Assembly (NCBI GenBank): GCA_038121105.1
Contig: JAYONB010000002.1
Location: forward strand, 186,001-250,000
DNA from: CALJDF01 sp038121105
GTDB taxonomy: Bacteria > Pseudomonadota > Alphaproteobacteria > SHVP01
Reading direction: 5' to 3'
Length of the DNA stretch: 64,000 nucleotides
The translations under genes and the position numbers were made by a program. A model generated the notes under the pieces. It worked only from the letters and a program-made list of their open reading frames with translations. It searched no databases and was not told the DNA's origin. Below are positions 36,768-44,703 of the stretch, in pieces. Every line of letters starts with the position of its first letter. Position 1 is the first letter of the stretch.

Positions 36768-37388
36768 CTAGCGAAGCGCGATGTCGTTGTCGCGCGGCGT
36801 GAAGGAGGGGCGGTCGGTGAACTTGTCGTACCACGCGGAAAGATCCGGGTGATCGTCGCGCCAGTCGAGGTCCATCCCGTCGCGCTCGCGAATTTTGGTG
36901 AGATACATCAGTCCGCAGGCGATCGAGATTAGCCCGATCGTAAACTCCGAAAAGGTCGGCGCTTCTTCTTCGAGGGCATCCAGCGCGCGCGCCACGGTGG
37001 CCATATAGGTTTCAAGCGCCGCAGGGTAGACGTACTCGTGCGGTCGTTTGAGTTCGTTTTGGCGCAGCACGAACGTATCGAACATGGCATCGCCAAGGGC
37101 GAGCTGGCGCAACGCCGTCCAACGTGCCGGGCCTGCCGCCGGGAACAGTTTTGTGCCCTGGTTGAGCGAGTCGAGATACTCGTAGATGGCTGGGCCGCCG
37201 TAGAGCGGCGTCCCGTCATCGAGGATCAAAGTCGGCACCTTGCTCAGCGGATTGGCTCGGAGGTGCTCGATCTGTCGCGTATAGGGGTCGGTCGGAATCC
37301 GCTCGATCTGGTCGTAGATACCGACCTCTATCGCCACGACCTGGACCTTGTGAACGTAATTCTTCAGCGGTGTGTAGAAGAGTTTCAT
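36768..37388 (-). CDS. Glutathione S-transferase family protein
   Basis: A 206-residue GST with N-terminal MKLFYTPLKNYVHKVQVVAIEVGI, LSKVPTLILDDGTPLYGGPAIYEYLD (cis-Pro and glutathione contact in GGPAI), and a helical C-terminal domain with FTIGLISIACGLMYL. It is unlike the GST at 23.3 kb. Substrate unknown. It is convergent with the thiolase (7-base gap) and divergent from a methyltransferase gene. Confidence 0.87.
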   Translation of the reverse strand: MKLFYTPLKNYVHKVQVVAIEVGIYDQIERIPTDPYTRQIEHLRANPLSKVPTLILDDGTPLYGGPAIYEYLDSLNQGTKLFPAAGPARWTALRQLALGDAMFDTFVLRQNELKRPHEYVYPAALETYMATVARALDALEEEAPTFSEFTIGLISIACGLMYLTKIRERDGMDLDWRDDHPDLSAWYDKFTDRPSFTPRDNDIALR

Positions 37389-37453
37389 GCCCCGTAGTTA
37401 CACCGCGACGACAGGGGACGCCAGACCGTCGGCCGGCATGCTAAACTAGCGAC

Positions 37454-38227
37454 ATGCATCTGGATGTCGTCGATCTGAAGCAATTCTACGATAGTCGGTT
37501 GGGCCGCATTGCGACGCGGGTCCTGCGGCGCCGGTTGCGCACCCTTTGGCCGAGTGTTGCGGGTATGCGGGTCGTTGGTTTGGGCTACGCGATCCCGCTG
37601 CTGCGTCCGATGCTCGATGAGGCGGAGCGCGTTGCCGCGTTCATGCCCGCCGGCCAGGGCGTCCATCGTTGGCCGACCGGTGCGCCCTGCCACGTCGCCT
37701 TGACCGATGAGGTCGAATTGCCGCTGGGCGATTCCAGTGTCGATCGCGTGCTGTTGATGCACACTCTTGAGAATACGGAGCACCTACGCGCGATGCTGCG
37801 CGAGGTTTGGCGGGTGCTGGCCCCCGAGGGATGCATCTTGATCGTGGCCCCAAACCGACGCGGGATTTGGGCGCGAATGGAGCGGACGCCGTTCGGTCAT
37901 GGACGTCCGTTCAGCCCGCCGCAGCTGACCCGGCTGTTGCGGGACAACATGTTTTCTCCGGGGGCGACCAAGGCGGCGCTCTATTTCCCCCCAAGCCGCG
38001 GCGGCGTGATGCTCCGTGCCGCCGGGGCGCTGGAGCGTTTCGGCGAGCGGATCGGCGCAACTGCCGTTGCCGGCGCTTTGCTTGTCGAGGGGGGCAAGCA
38101 GGTCTATGCCGCCACGCCGACCGGCGAGCGAAGCCGGCGCCCGCCGGCGCGTGCCGTGGCGCGTCCGGTTTTGGCTGCAAGCCGCGGTCGAACGACCGCG
38201 CGCCTAGCGCCGGGAGAGCATGAATAG
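37454..38227 (+). CDS. SAM-dependent methyltransferase (type 11-like)
   Basis: A 257-residue class I methyltransferase. The SAM fold shows GMRVVGLGYAIPLL (a changed glycine-rich motif I), LPLGDSSVDRVLLMHTLENTEHLRAMLREVWRVLAPEGCILIVAPNRRG (motifs post-I to III), and a C-terminal Arg-rich tail. Genes of this type lie beside glyoxalase and GST genes in alphaproteobacteria; the acceptor is unknown. Its last 24 bases overlap the convergent metW. Confidence 0.85.
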   Translation: MHLDVVDLKQFYDSRLGRIATRVLRRRLRTLWPSVAGMRVVGLGYAIPLLRPMLDEAERVAAFMPAGQGVHRWPTGAPCHVALTDEVELPLGDSSVDRVLLMHTLENTEHLRAMLREVWRVLAPEGCILIVAPNRRGIWARMERTPFGHGRPFSPPQLTRLLRDNMFSPGATKAALYFPPSRGGVMLRAAGALERFGERIGATAVAGALLVEGGKQVYAATPTGERSRRPPARAVARPVLAASRGRTTARLAPGEHE

Positions 38228-38836
38228 CGCTTGTTCGCCGAAGAAATTTGCGAAACGCGAGGTGCTACGAAACTGCGTATCGTGCCCAGTGTGATTGAGG
38301 ATCACCTGCCGTTCGGTGCGGAGGCCGAGGTCATCGCATAGCTGGGTGAAGTCCCGGATCGTGCAAAGGTGGATATTTTCGGTGCTGTACCACGGTTCGG
38401 CCAAAAGGCGCGTAGTCGGCATACGTCCGTTCGTCATCAAGCTCCATCGCAAGCGCCAGTACCCAAAGTTTGGAAAGGTCACGATGGCGCGCCGCCCGAT
38501 TCGCACGAGTTGGGCCAAGACGTCGCGTGGATTGCGTGTGGCCTGGAGCGTGCGGCTGAGAACGACGTAGTCGAAGGCGTCGTCCGGGTAGTCCATAAGA
38601 TCGGTATCGGCGTTGCCTTGGATGACTGAAAGGCCGCGCGCCACGCATGCGTTCACGCCGGTTTGGCTGATTTCGATGCCTCGGCCGTCAACGCCTCGTT
38701 CGCTGCTGAGGTAGTGCAGCAGCGCGCCATCGGCACACCCGATGTCGAGCACCCGCGAACCCGGCGAGATGAGATCGGCGATGAATAGTAGATCGACGCG
38801 CAGACCGGCGCGGGCGCCCTCGCGTGAAGGCGTCAT
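38204..38836 (-). CDS. metW: Methionine biosynthesis protein MetW
   Basis: A 210-residue methyltransferase-fold protein with RVLDIGCADGALLHYL, GRGIEIS and DYVVLSRTLQATRNPRDVLAQLVRIGRRAIVTFPNFGYWRLR, the latter diagnostic of MetW. MetW assists MetX in homoserine acylation in several proteobacteria. Its start overlaps the metX stop (ATGA at 38836-38833), so the two are made together. Confidence 0.95.
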   Translation of the reverse strand: MTPSREGARAGLRVDLLFIADLISPGSRVLDIGCADGALLHYLSSERGVDGRGIEISQTGVNACVARGLSVIQGNADTDLMDYPDDAFDYVVLSRTLQATRNPRDVLAQLVRIGRRAIVTFPNFGYWRLRWSLMTNGRMPTTRLLAEPWYSTENIHLCTIRDFTQLCDDLGLRTERQVILNHTGHDTQFRSTSRFANFFGEQALFMLSRR

Positions 38837-39996
38837 GGGTTCTTCAAACCGCGTTTGTCCGCGGCGCCGTTCAAAAAGCCCAATAGGGTTTTGTGAAACT
38901 CGGGTTCGTCGAGAAGAAAAGCGTCATGACCCTTGTCGGTTTCGACTTCGACAAAGCTCACGTTCGCCGCCTCTGCGTTGAGGGCCTTGACGACTTCGCG
39001 GCTGTCCGACGTCGGAAACAACCAATCCGAGGTGAACGAGATCACGCAAAACCGAACCGGCGTCTTATGAAACGCGGCGGGTAGGCTGCCGCCGTGTTCC
39101 GCCGCCATATCGAAATAGTCCATCGCGCGGGTAATGTAGAGGTATGAGTTTGCGTCGAATCGATCGACGAAGGTGCTGCCCTGGTGGCGCAGGTAGCTTT
39201 CGACTTGGAAGTCGGCATCAAACCCGAACGTAATTCGGTCTCGATCCTGCAACTTGCGACCGAACTTGCGGTGCAACGCCGCCTCGGACAAATAGGTGAT
39301 GTGGGCCGCCATTCGTGCGACCGCGAGTCCGGCATGCGGCGATGTCGCGTGGGCGTAGTATTCGCCGCCGTGCCAGTTGGGATCGGCCATGATGGCTTGC
39401 CGACCGACTTCGTGAAACGCGATGTTCTGGGCCGAATGACGCGCCGCGGATGCGATCGGGACTGCTGTAAACACCCGTTCGGGATAGGCGGAGGCCCATT
39501 GCAGCGCTTGCATGCCACCCATCGATCCGCCGATGACGCAAAACAGCTGATCGATGCCGAGATGGTCGAGTAGGCGCGCCTGGGCGCGCACCATGTCGCC
39601 GATGGTGATGACGGGGAACGATAGGCCCCAGGGTTCGTCGGTCGCCGGGTTGAGGTCCTTCGGGCCGGTGGAGCCCAAACATCCGCCTAGGACGTTTGTG
39701 CTGATGATGAAATATTTGTCGGTGTCGAGCGGGCGCCCCGGTCCGATCATGATTTCCCACCAGCCGGGTTTGCCGGTCATCGGGTGGGTATTGGCGGCAT
39801 GTTGATCGCCGGTTAGGGCGTGGCAGACCAAGACGGCGTTGGATTTGTCCGCGTTGAGCGTCCCGTAGGTCTGGTAAGCAATCCCAAAGCGCGCGAGTTC
39901 GGCCCCGCTGTCCAGGCGCAAGGCACCCTCGCTGCCCAGTTCGACATACTGGCCGGCGTTTGAAGATGAAGCATCCATGGGATCAGCGACCGCCAT
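38833..39996 (-). CDS. metX: Homoserine O-acetyltransferase
   Basis: A 387-residue alpha/beta hydrolase-fold enzyme that acylates homoserine in methionine synthesis. It has VCHALTGDQHAA, GPGRPLDTDKYFIISTNVLGGCLGSTGPKDLNP, the nucleophile Ser in VIGGSMGGMQAL, an Asp in SDWLFPTSDS and a His in DKGHDAFLLD. ATG 39996 or 39978 can start; neither has a clear ribosome site. I looked for a SAM-II riboswitch upstream and did not find its conserved blocks. Confidence 0.94.
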   Translation of the reverse strand: MAVADPMDASSSNAGQYVELGSEGALRLDSGAELARFGIAYQTYGTLNADKSNAVLVCHALTGDQHAANTHPMTGKPGWWEIMIGPGRPLDTDKYFIISTNVLGGCLGSTGPKDLNPATDEPWGLSFPVITIGDMVRAQARLLDHLGIDQLFCVIGGSMGGMQALQWASAYPERVFTAVPIASAARHSAQNIAFHEVGRQAIMADPNWHGGEYYAHATSPHAGLAVARMAAHITYLSEAALHRKFGRKLQDRDRITFGFDADFQVESYLRHQGSTFVDRFDANSYLYITRAMDYFDMAAEHGGSLPAAFHKTPVRFCVISFTSDWLFPTSDSREVVKALNAEAANVSFVEVETDKGHDAFLLDEPEFHKTLLGFLNGAADKRGLKNP

Positions 39997-40027
39997 AGCG
40001 AAAAAACCAGATTAGCCCGAGGACGGA

Positions 40028-40057
40028 ATAACTTGGCTTAGGTGCCCCATATGTCAA
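40028..40057 (-). promoter_or_regulatory. Possible sigma-70 promoter of metX
   Basis: On the minus strand TTGACA (40057-40052) is a consensus -35. The best -10 after 18 bases is AGTTAT (40033-40028), only three of six matches. The gap 39997-40130 separates metX from the divergent chorismate mutase gene, so both promoters must lie here. Confidence 0.35.
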
Positions 40058-40130
40058 TGTTTTCTTTGATTTTGGCCCCTTCGGCCCTTAAGACTAAGCC
40101 GCCCTGGCGCGGTGCCCGAGGGGCCTTATC

Positions 40131-40976
40131 ATGACCAAAAAAGATACCGACCTCGACGCGCTTAGACGCGAAATAGACGAAATCGACGCCCGGATTCTGG
40201 CAGCAATCGTTGCCCGCACCGAGGTCGTGCGACAGGTCGGCGCGGCCAAGGGAGGTGGCCCCATCCTGCGCCCCGGCCGCGAGGCCAAGGTCTTGCGCAA
40301 GGTGCTCGATGGCGGGGACACCGGCCTTCCATTGCCGGTGATGGGCAGGATTTGGCGGGAATTGATCGCGGCCTATTGCCGCTTGCAGGGAAAACTAGAG
40401 GTGGCCGTGTGCGCCCCCGAAAAATCGGTGGGCTACTGGGATCTTGCGCGCGATCATTTCGGGTCCGCGACCCGGATGACGCTGCACAAATCTGCAAGCG
40501 TCGTGGTGCGCGCGGTTTCGCAGGGTGACGCGACGGTGGGCATCTTGCCGCTACCGCAAGACGGCGAGACCGACCCGTGGTGGCGCTACTTGAGCGGTGG
40601 GGCGGACGACGTGCCGCGCGTTATTGCGCGCCTACCGTTCATCGACAATCCCGGTGCTCGGTTCGAAGATCTTCAGGCCATGGTCGTCGGCTGCTTGCCT
40701 TTCGATGAGAGTGGTGACGACTTGAGCTGGTTGGTGGTGAGCACGACCGAACAGATCAGTCGTCGGTCGCTGACCGATCAACTTGCTGCGGTCGACCTCG
40801 CGGCGCGCGCCATAACGTCGTTTGCCGAGGGCGGCGCGGGTGGCGCGCATCTGTTCGAGGTCGACGGCTATGTCACCCAAGACGATACGCGCCTGGCTGC
40901 TTTTTCAGAACGCGTCGGCGGTAACGCCCGACTATCGGCGGCGGGGTCTTACGCCCGGCCGTTCGAGCGAGGCTGA
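40131..40976 (+). CDS. Chorismate mutase with a degenerate prephenate-dehydratase-like domain
   Basis: A 281-residue protein. Residues 5-90 are an AroQ-type chorismate mutase helix bundle (DLDALRREIDEIDARILAAIVARTEVVRQVGAAK; R and K catalytic positions visible). The rest resembles the periplasmic-binding fold of prephenate dehydratase, but I do not see the TRF motif, and a C-terminal ACT regulatory part is not clear (SWLVVSTTEQ at that place). It likely converts chorismate to prephenate for the tyrosine dehydrogenase two genes downstream. hisC begins 2 bases after its stop. Confidence 0.85.
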   Translation: MTKKDTDLDALRREIDEIDARILAAIVARTEVVRQVGAAKGGGPILRPGREAKVLRKVLDGGDTGLPLPVMGRIWRELIAAYCRLQGKLEVAVCAPEKSVGYWDLARDHFGSATRMTLHKSASVVVRAVSQGDATVGILPLPQDGETDPWWRYLSGGADDVPRVIARLPFIDNPGARFEDLQAMVVGCLPFDESGDDLSWLVVSTTEQISRRSLTDQLAAVDLAARAITSFAEGGAGGAHLFEVDGYVTQDDTRLAAFSERVGGNARLSAAGSYARPFERG

Positions 40977-40978
40977 CC

Positions 40979-42082
40979 ATGGCAAAGATTTCCAGCCCTC
41001 GGCCCCACGCCGGCGTAATGGACATCACCCCTTACAAAGGGGGGGCGGCCGACGCGCCGGGCGTCGACAACGTCATCCGGTTGGCGTCCAACGAGTCCCC
41101 CCTCGGCCCGAGCCCCAAGGCGATTGAGGCCTTTCAGGCCATGGCGGCGGGCTTGCACCGCTATCCCGACGGCGAGGCACGGTTGTTGCGCGAGGCAATC
41201 GGGCGCCGGCACGGGCTGGATGCGGCGCAGATCGTTTGCGGTTCGGGCTCGGACGAATTGATTTCGCTGCTGATCACGGCTTATGCCGGCCCGGGCGAAG
41301 AAGTGCTGTACAGCGAGCACGGTTTTCTGATGTACCGGATATCGGCCATGGCGGCGGGGGCGACCCCGGTGGCGGCGCCGGAAACCGATTTGCGCGCCGA
41401 TGTCGACAAATTGCTGGCGCATGTTTCGTCGCGCACGCGGATTGTGTTCATCGCCAATCCCAACAACCCGACGGGATCGTATCTCTCGACCGCGGAGGTG
41501 CAGCGCCTCCGCGAGGGGCTGCCGACTGACGTTATTCTGGCCATCGACGCGGCATACGCGGAATATGCCGGCGCGGCGGACTACACGGCCGGGCAGTCCT
41601 TGGTGGAGACACACGACAATGTCGTGATGCTACGGACGTTTTCGAAAATCCACGGTCTGTCGGCGCTGCGCGTAGGTTGGGCCTATGCGCCGCCGGCGAT
41701 CGCCGACGCGGTGAACCGGGTGCGGGGGCCGTTCAACGTGAATGCGGTGGCGCAAGCGGCGGCAGTGGCTGCCATCGAAGACGTGGACTACGAGGCGCAG
41801 TCTCGTGCGCATAACGACACGTGGTTGCCGTGGTTGTCCCGGGAGCTCACCTCGCTCGGGTTGCCGACCGAGCCGAGCCAGGGCAACTTCTTGATTGCCG
41901 ACTTTGGTGGGCCGGATCGCGCCGATGCGGCGTTGGAATTTTTGAAAGCGCGCGGGATTTTGGTGCGCGCGATCGGCGGCTACGGATTGCCGCAGTACTT
42001 GAGGGTTGCGGTCGGCCTAGAGGATGAAAACAAAGCCGTGGTTGCCGCGCTGAAGGAGTTCGTCGCGGCCTCGCCGTCATGA
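40979..42082 (+). CDS. hisC: Histidinol-phosphate / aromatic aminotransferase
   Basis: A 367-residue class II PLP aminotransferase: RLASNESPLGPSPKAIEAF, GSGSDELISLLITAY, FIANPNNPTGSYL, AIDAAYAEYA, and the PLP Lys in RTFSKIHGLSALRVGW. Between a chorismate mutase and a prephenate dehydrogenase it probably also transaminates prephenate or aromatic keto acids, as known for HisC paralogues in such operons. Its stop overlaps the next start (ATGA 42079-42082). Confidence 0.92.
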   Translation: MAKISSPRPHAGVMDITPYKGGAADAPGVDNVIRLASNESPLGPSPKAIEAFQAMAAGLHRYPDGEARLLREAIGRRHGLDAAQIVCGSGSDELISLLITAYAGPGEEVLYSEHGFLMYRISAMAAGATPVAAPETDLRADVDKLLAHVSSRTRIVFIANPNNPTGSYLSTAEVQRLREGLPTDVILAIDAAYAEYAGAADYTAGQSLVETHDNVVMLRTFSKIHGLSALRVGWAYAPPAIADAVNRVRGPFNVNAVAQAAAVAAIEDVDYEAQSRAHNDTWLPWLSRELTSLGLPTEPSQGNFLIADFGGPDRADAALEFLKARGILVRAIGGYGLPQYLRVAVGLEDENKAVVAALKEFVAASPS

Positions 42083-42987
42083 GTGGGGCACTGCCGTTCG
42101 AGCGGCTGGCGATCATCGGCCTCGGGCTGATCGGCGCTTCGATGTGTCATGCGGCGCGCGAACACGGCGCCGCCAAGACGATCGTCGGCTACGATGCATC
42201 GGCCGATGTCCGGGCGCGCGCCAAAGAACTGAGTCTGGCCGACATCACCGAGACCGCCGCAGAGGCCGTGCGCGACGCGGACTTGGTTATTCTCGCAGTC
42301 CCGGTGGGGGCGGTCGGGATGGTCGCCGAGGCCATTGCGCCGCATTTAGCCGACGGTGCGATCGTGAGCGACACCGGGTCCGTCAAGGAATCGATCTTGC
42401 GCGATGTCGCGCCGCATCTGCCCGAGGGGGTGCACCTAGTGCCTTCGCACCCGGTGGCGGGCACCGAGTTTTCCGGACCGGATGCGGGGTTCGCCACGTT
42501 GTTCGAGAAACGGTGGTGCATCCTAACGCCGGCCGAGGGTACCGACCCCGCGGCGGTCGAGCGGGTCGCGGCCTTTTGGCGCGCCTTGGGGAGCAAAACC
42601 GAGCTGATGGACGCCGCGCATCACGACCGCGTGCTGGCGATCACCTCGCATCTGCCGCACTTGATCGCCTACAACATCGTACGCACGGCGGAAGATCTGG
42701 AGACCGTGACCGAATCCGAGGTGTTCAAGTACTCCGCCGGGGGTTTTCGCGATTTCACGCGGATCGCGGCGAGCGATCCGGTGATGTGGCGCGATGTCTT
42801 TTTGAACAACAAAGACGCGGTTCTCGAAATGCTGGGCCGCTTCACCGAAGATCTCTCGGCGCTGCAGCGCGCCATCCGATGGGGGGATGCCGACACGTTG
42901 GAAGCGTTGTTTCGGCGCACGCGCGATATTCGCCGCGGCATTATCGAGGCCGGTCAGGACGAACCGGAGCACCTGAAAAAGTCCTAG
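42079..42987 (+). CDS. Prephenate/arogenate dehydrogenase family protein
   Basis: A 302-residue NAD(P)-dependent enzyme for the last oxidative decarboxylation on the way to tyrosine. It has the nucleotide motif IIGLGLIGASMCHAARE, SDTGSVKESI, and the catalytic His region PSHPVAGTEFSGPDAG, then HLPHLIAYNIV. TyrA-type domains are complete; there is no ACT domain, so feedback inhibition at this step may be absent. Last gene of the operon, 3 bases from the convergent DUF2125 gene. Confidence 0.93.
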   Translation: MSGALPFERLAIIGLGLIGASMCHAAREHGAAKTIVGYDASADVRARAKELSLADITETAAEAVRDADLVILAVPVGAVGMVAEAIAPHLADGAIVSDTGSVKESILRDVAPHLPEGVHLVPSHPVAGTEFSGPDAGFATLFEKRWCILTPAEGTDPAAVERVAAFWRALGSKTELMDAAHHDRVLAITSHLPHLIAYNIVRTAEDLETVTESEVFKYSAGGFRDFTRIAASDPVMWRDVFLNNKDAVLEMLGRFTEDLSALQRAIRWGDADTLEALFRRTRDIRRGIIEAGQDEPEHLKKS

Positions 42988-42990
42988 CCG

Positions 42991-44064
42991 CTATTGCAAG
43001 TTGGGGATCTCGAGAAGTTCCGGGATCGGCATGAGGTCGCCGAATGCAAGCGGGCCCACCGCAAGTCGGCCGAATTGCGCGGTGATGGGGATGCGCAGCC
43101 GGCCCGACTCGGTGCGCTCGCTGAGCAAGTTGATCGAGATTTTGGCGGCGGCGGCATCGCGCGGGCGGATGATTTCGGCTTGCTGCAAACGATCGACGAA
43201 TTCGGTGAGGCCTAAGAAGGTCGCGGTCAACGCGCCGAGCGGACGCAGCTCGTCGTCGAGCGACATCGTTCCTTCAACATCGGCGACAAGGCCACCGAAT
43301 TCGAGCCGGGTGTCGTGCAGATCGACCGTGCCGCCGTTGAGCCGCCAGGCATCGAGCTGCCGGTCGACCGGGCCCGGCGACCACGCGCCGTTGATGTCGG
43401 CGGCGGTTTTGATGCGGTCGATGGTGCCGCCGAGGCGCTGCAGCATGTCATGGCCGCTGGTGACGTCGAGGGCTTCCAAGGCAAGGGTGCCCTGGCCGTC
43501 CGGGGTGCCGGCGAAGTGGACGACGAGCGACGCAGCCGCGATATCGTCGCGCACGCCGAGGATCTGCAGCACCGGACGGTCGAAGTGGGCGGTTGCGGCG
43601 TTAGGCCAGTTGCGTGCGTCGAGCTGCACCTCCATGCGCAACGCCGCGGCGTTGATTTCGACGTTGCGCGAGTTGCCGCGCGCCGAATAGGTCGCGCCGT
43701 TGTCCGGCGTGGCGATCGTCAGGTTGCGCGGCGCCCAGGGGCGCGCGCTGGCGCGAAACCCTTCGGCGCGCCAGGAGAACGTGCGTTCGTCGGTACGGCC
43801 CAATACTGCTTGGTCGGCGCTGAGCGTGAACGACAGCGGGAAGCCGGTGATTTGGAGGTTGTTGAAGACGACGAAGTTGCCGGCGGCGCGTTGCGCCGCG
43901 GTCCATTCGATGATGCCGTCTTTGAGGCGCGCCGCGGTATCGAACCAAAACGCGCTATAGAGAACCGCGGCGAGGACGACAAAAAACCCGATCGCCAACC
44001 CGGCCCACAACTTGGTGCGGGGGCGGCGGCGATCCTCAAAAGCGGCGTTGGCGTATTCGGCCAC
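42991..44064 (-). CDS. DUF2125 membrane-anchored protein
   Basis: A 357-residue protein with one N-terminal membrane helix (LWAGLAIGFFVVLAAVLYSAFWF, about 20-42) and a large, probably periplasmic, beta-rich domain (FNNLQITGFPLSFTLSADQAVLG, WRAEGFRASARPWAPRNLTI). The DUF2125 family is alphaproteobacterial; a relation to AsmA/LPS-assembly folds is plausible but not shown here. It lies between the tyrosine operon and the chaC gene; divergent from chaC by 84 bases. Confidence 0.85.
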   Translation of the reverse strand: MAEYANAAFEDRRRPRTKLWAGLAIGFFVVLAAVLYSAFWFDTAARLKDGIIEWTAAQRAAGNFVVFNNLQITGFPLSFTLSADQAVLGRTDERTFSWRAEGFRASARPWAPRNLTIATPDNGATYSARGNSRNVEINAAALRMEVQLDARNWPNAATAHFDRPVLQILGVRDDIAAASLVVHFAGTPDGQGTLALEALDVTSGHDMLQRLGGTIDRIKTAADINGAWSPGPVDRQLDAWRLNGGTVDLHDTRLEFGGLVADVEGTMSLDDELRPLGALTATFLGLTEFVDRLQQAEIIRPRDAAAAKISINLLSERTESGRLRIPITAQFGRLAVGPLAFGDLMPIPELLEIPNLQ

Positions 44065-44148
44065 TAGGCGGGGCAGCGTTGGCGCGCGATCATCGGCCTA
44101 GTATATAGCGGGCGCGAAACGGCGCGGCCATGGGCGGGGCGGGGAAGG

Positions 44149-44703
44149 ATGCACGGCGACGGCGACATTTGGGTGTTCGGCTACGGTTCGCTGATGTGGA
44201 ACCCCGGCTTTCCCTACGAGGAGCTGCGGCCCGCGCATTTGCATGGCTATCATCGGGCGTTCTGTTTGTACTCGGAACACTATCGCGGCACGCCGGAACG
44301 GCGTGGATTGGTGCTGGGATTGGATCGCGGGGGGTCCTGCCGCGGCCGTGCGTTTCGGGTCGCCGCGGCCGAAGCGGAAGCGGCGATTGCCTACCTCATC
44401 AAGCGCGAGATGTTTGGGCATGCGGTCGATGTTTACGAGCTGCGGTGGCTCGCCGTGTCGCTACGCGATGCCGACCAGGCCGATGCCACGGCGCAGGCCG
44501 CCTGTTTCGTGGTGAACCGGGAGCACGATCACTACGCCGGCAAGTTGTCGCCGGAACAGACCGCCGAGATCATCGCCGGCGCGTCAGGGCAGAGCGGTAG
44601 CAACCGCGAATATCTTGCCAATACGATCGCGCACCTCGACGAACTCGGCATCGCCGACGGGCCGTTACATAGATTGCAGCGGTTGGTTTCTCGGGCAGAC
44701 TAG
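44149..44703 (+). CDS. Gamma-glutamylcyclotransferase (ChaC-like)
   Basis: A 184-residue enzyme that would cleave glutathione to 5-oxoproline and Cys-Gly. The signature VFGYGSLMWNPGF is near the start; RRGLVLGLDRGGSCRGRAFRV and the helical tail GSNREYLANTIAHLDELGI are typical. ATG 44149 gives the family start; the frame is open further upstream. Its TAG overlaps the stop of nrdJ on the other strand (CTAG at 44700-44703). Confidence 0.9.
   Translation: MHGDGDIWVFGYGSLMWNPGFPYEELRPAHLHGYHRAFCLYSEHYRGTPERRGLVLGLDRGGSCRGRAFRVAAAEAEAAIAYLIKREMFGHAVDVYELRWLAVSLRDADQADATAQAACFVVNREHDHYAGKLSPEQTAEIIAGASGQSGSNREYLANTIAHLDELGIADGPLHRLQRLVSRAD

Noticed and set aside
39997..40130. Possible SAM-II riboswitch before metX
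   Set aside because: I searched the leader on the minus strand for the conserved TGATTTA, GTGATAAA and GCTAAA blocks and did not find the set; only a TTGACA promoter element stands out.
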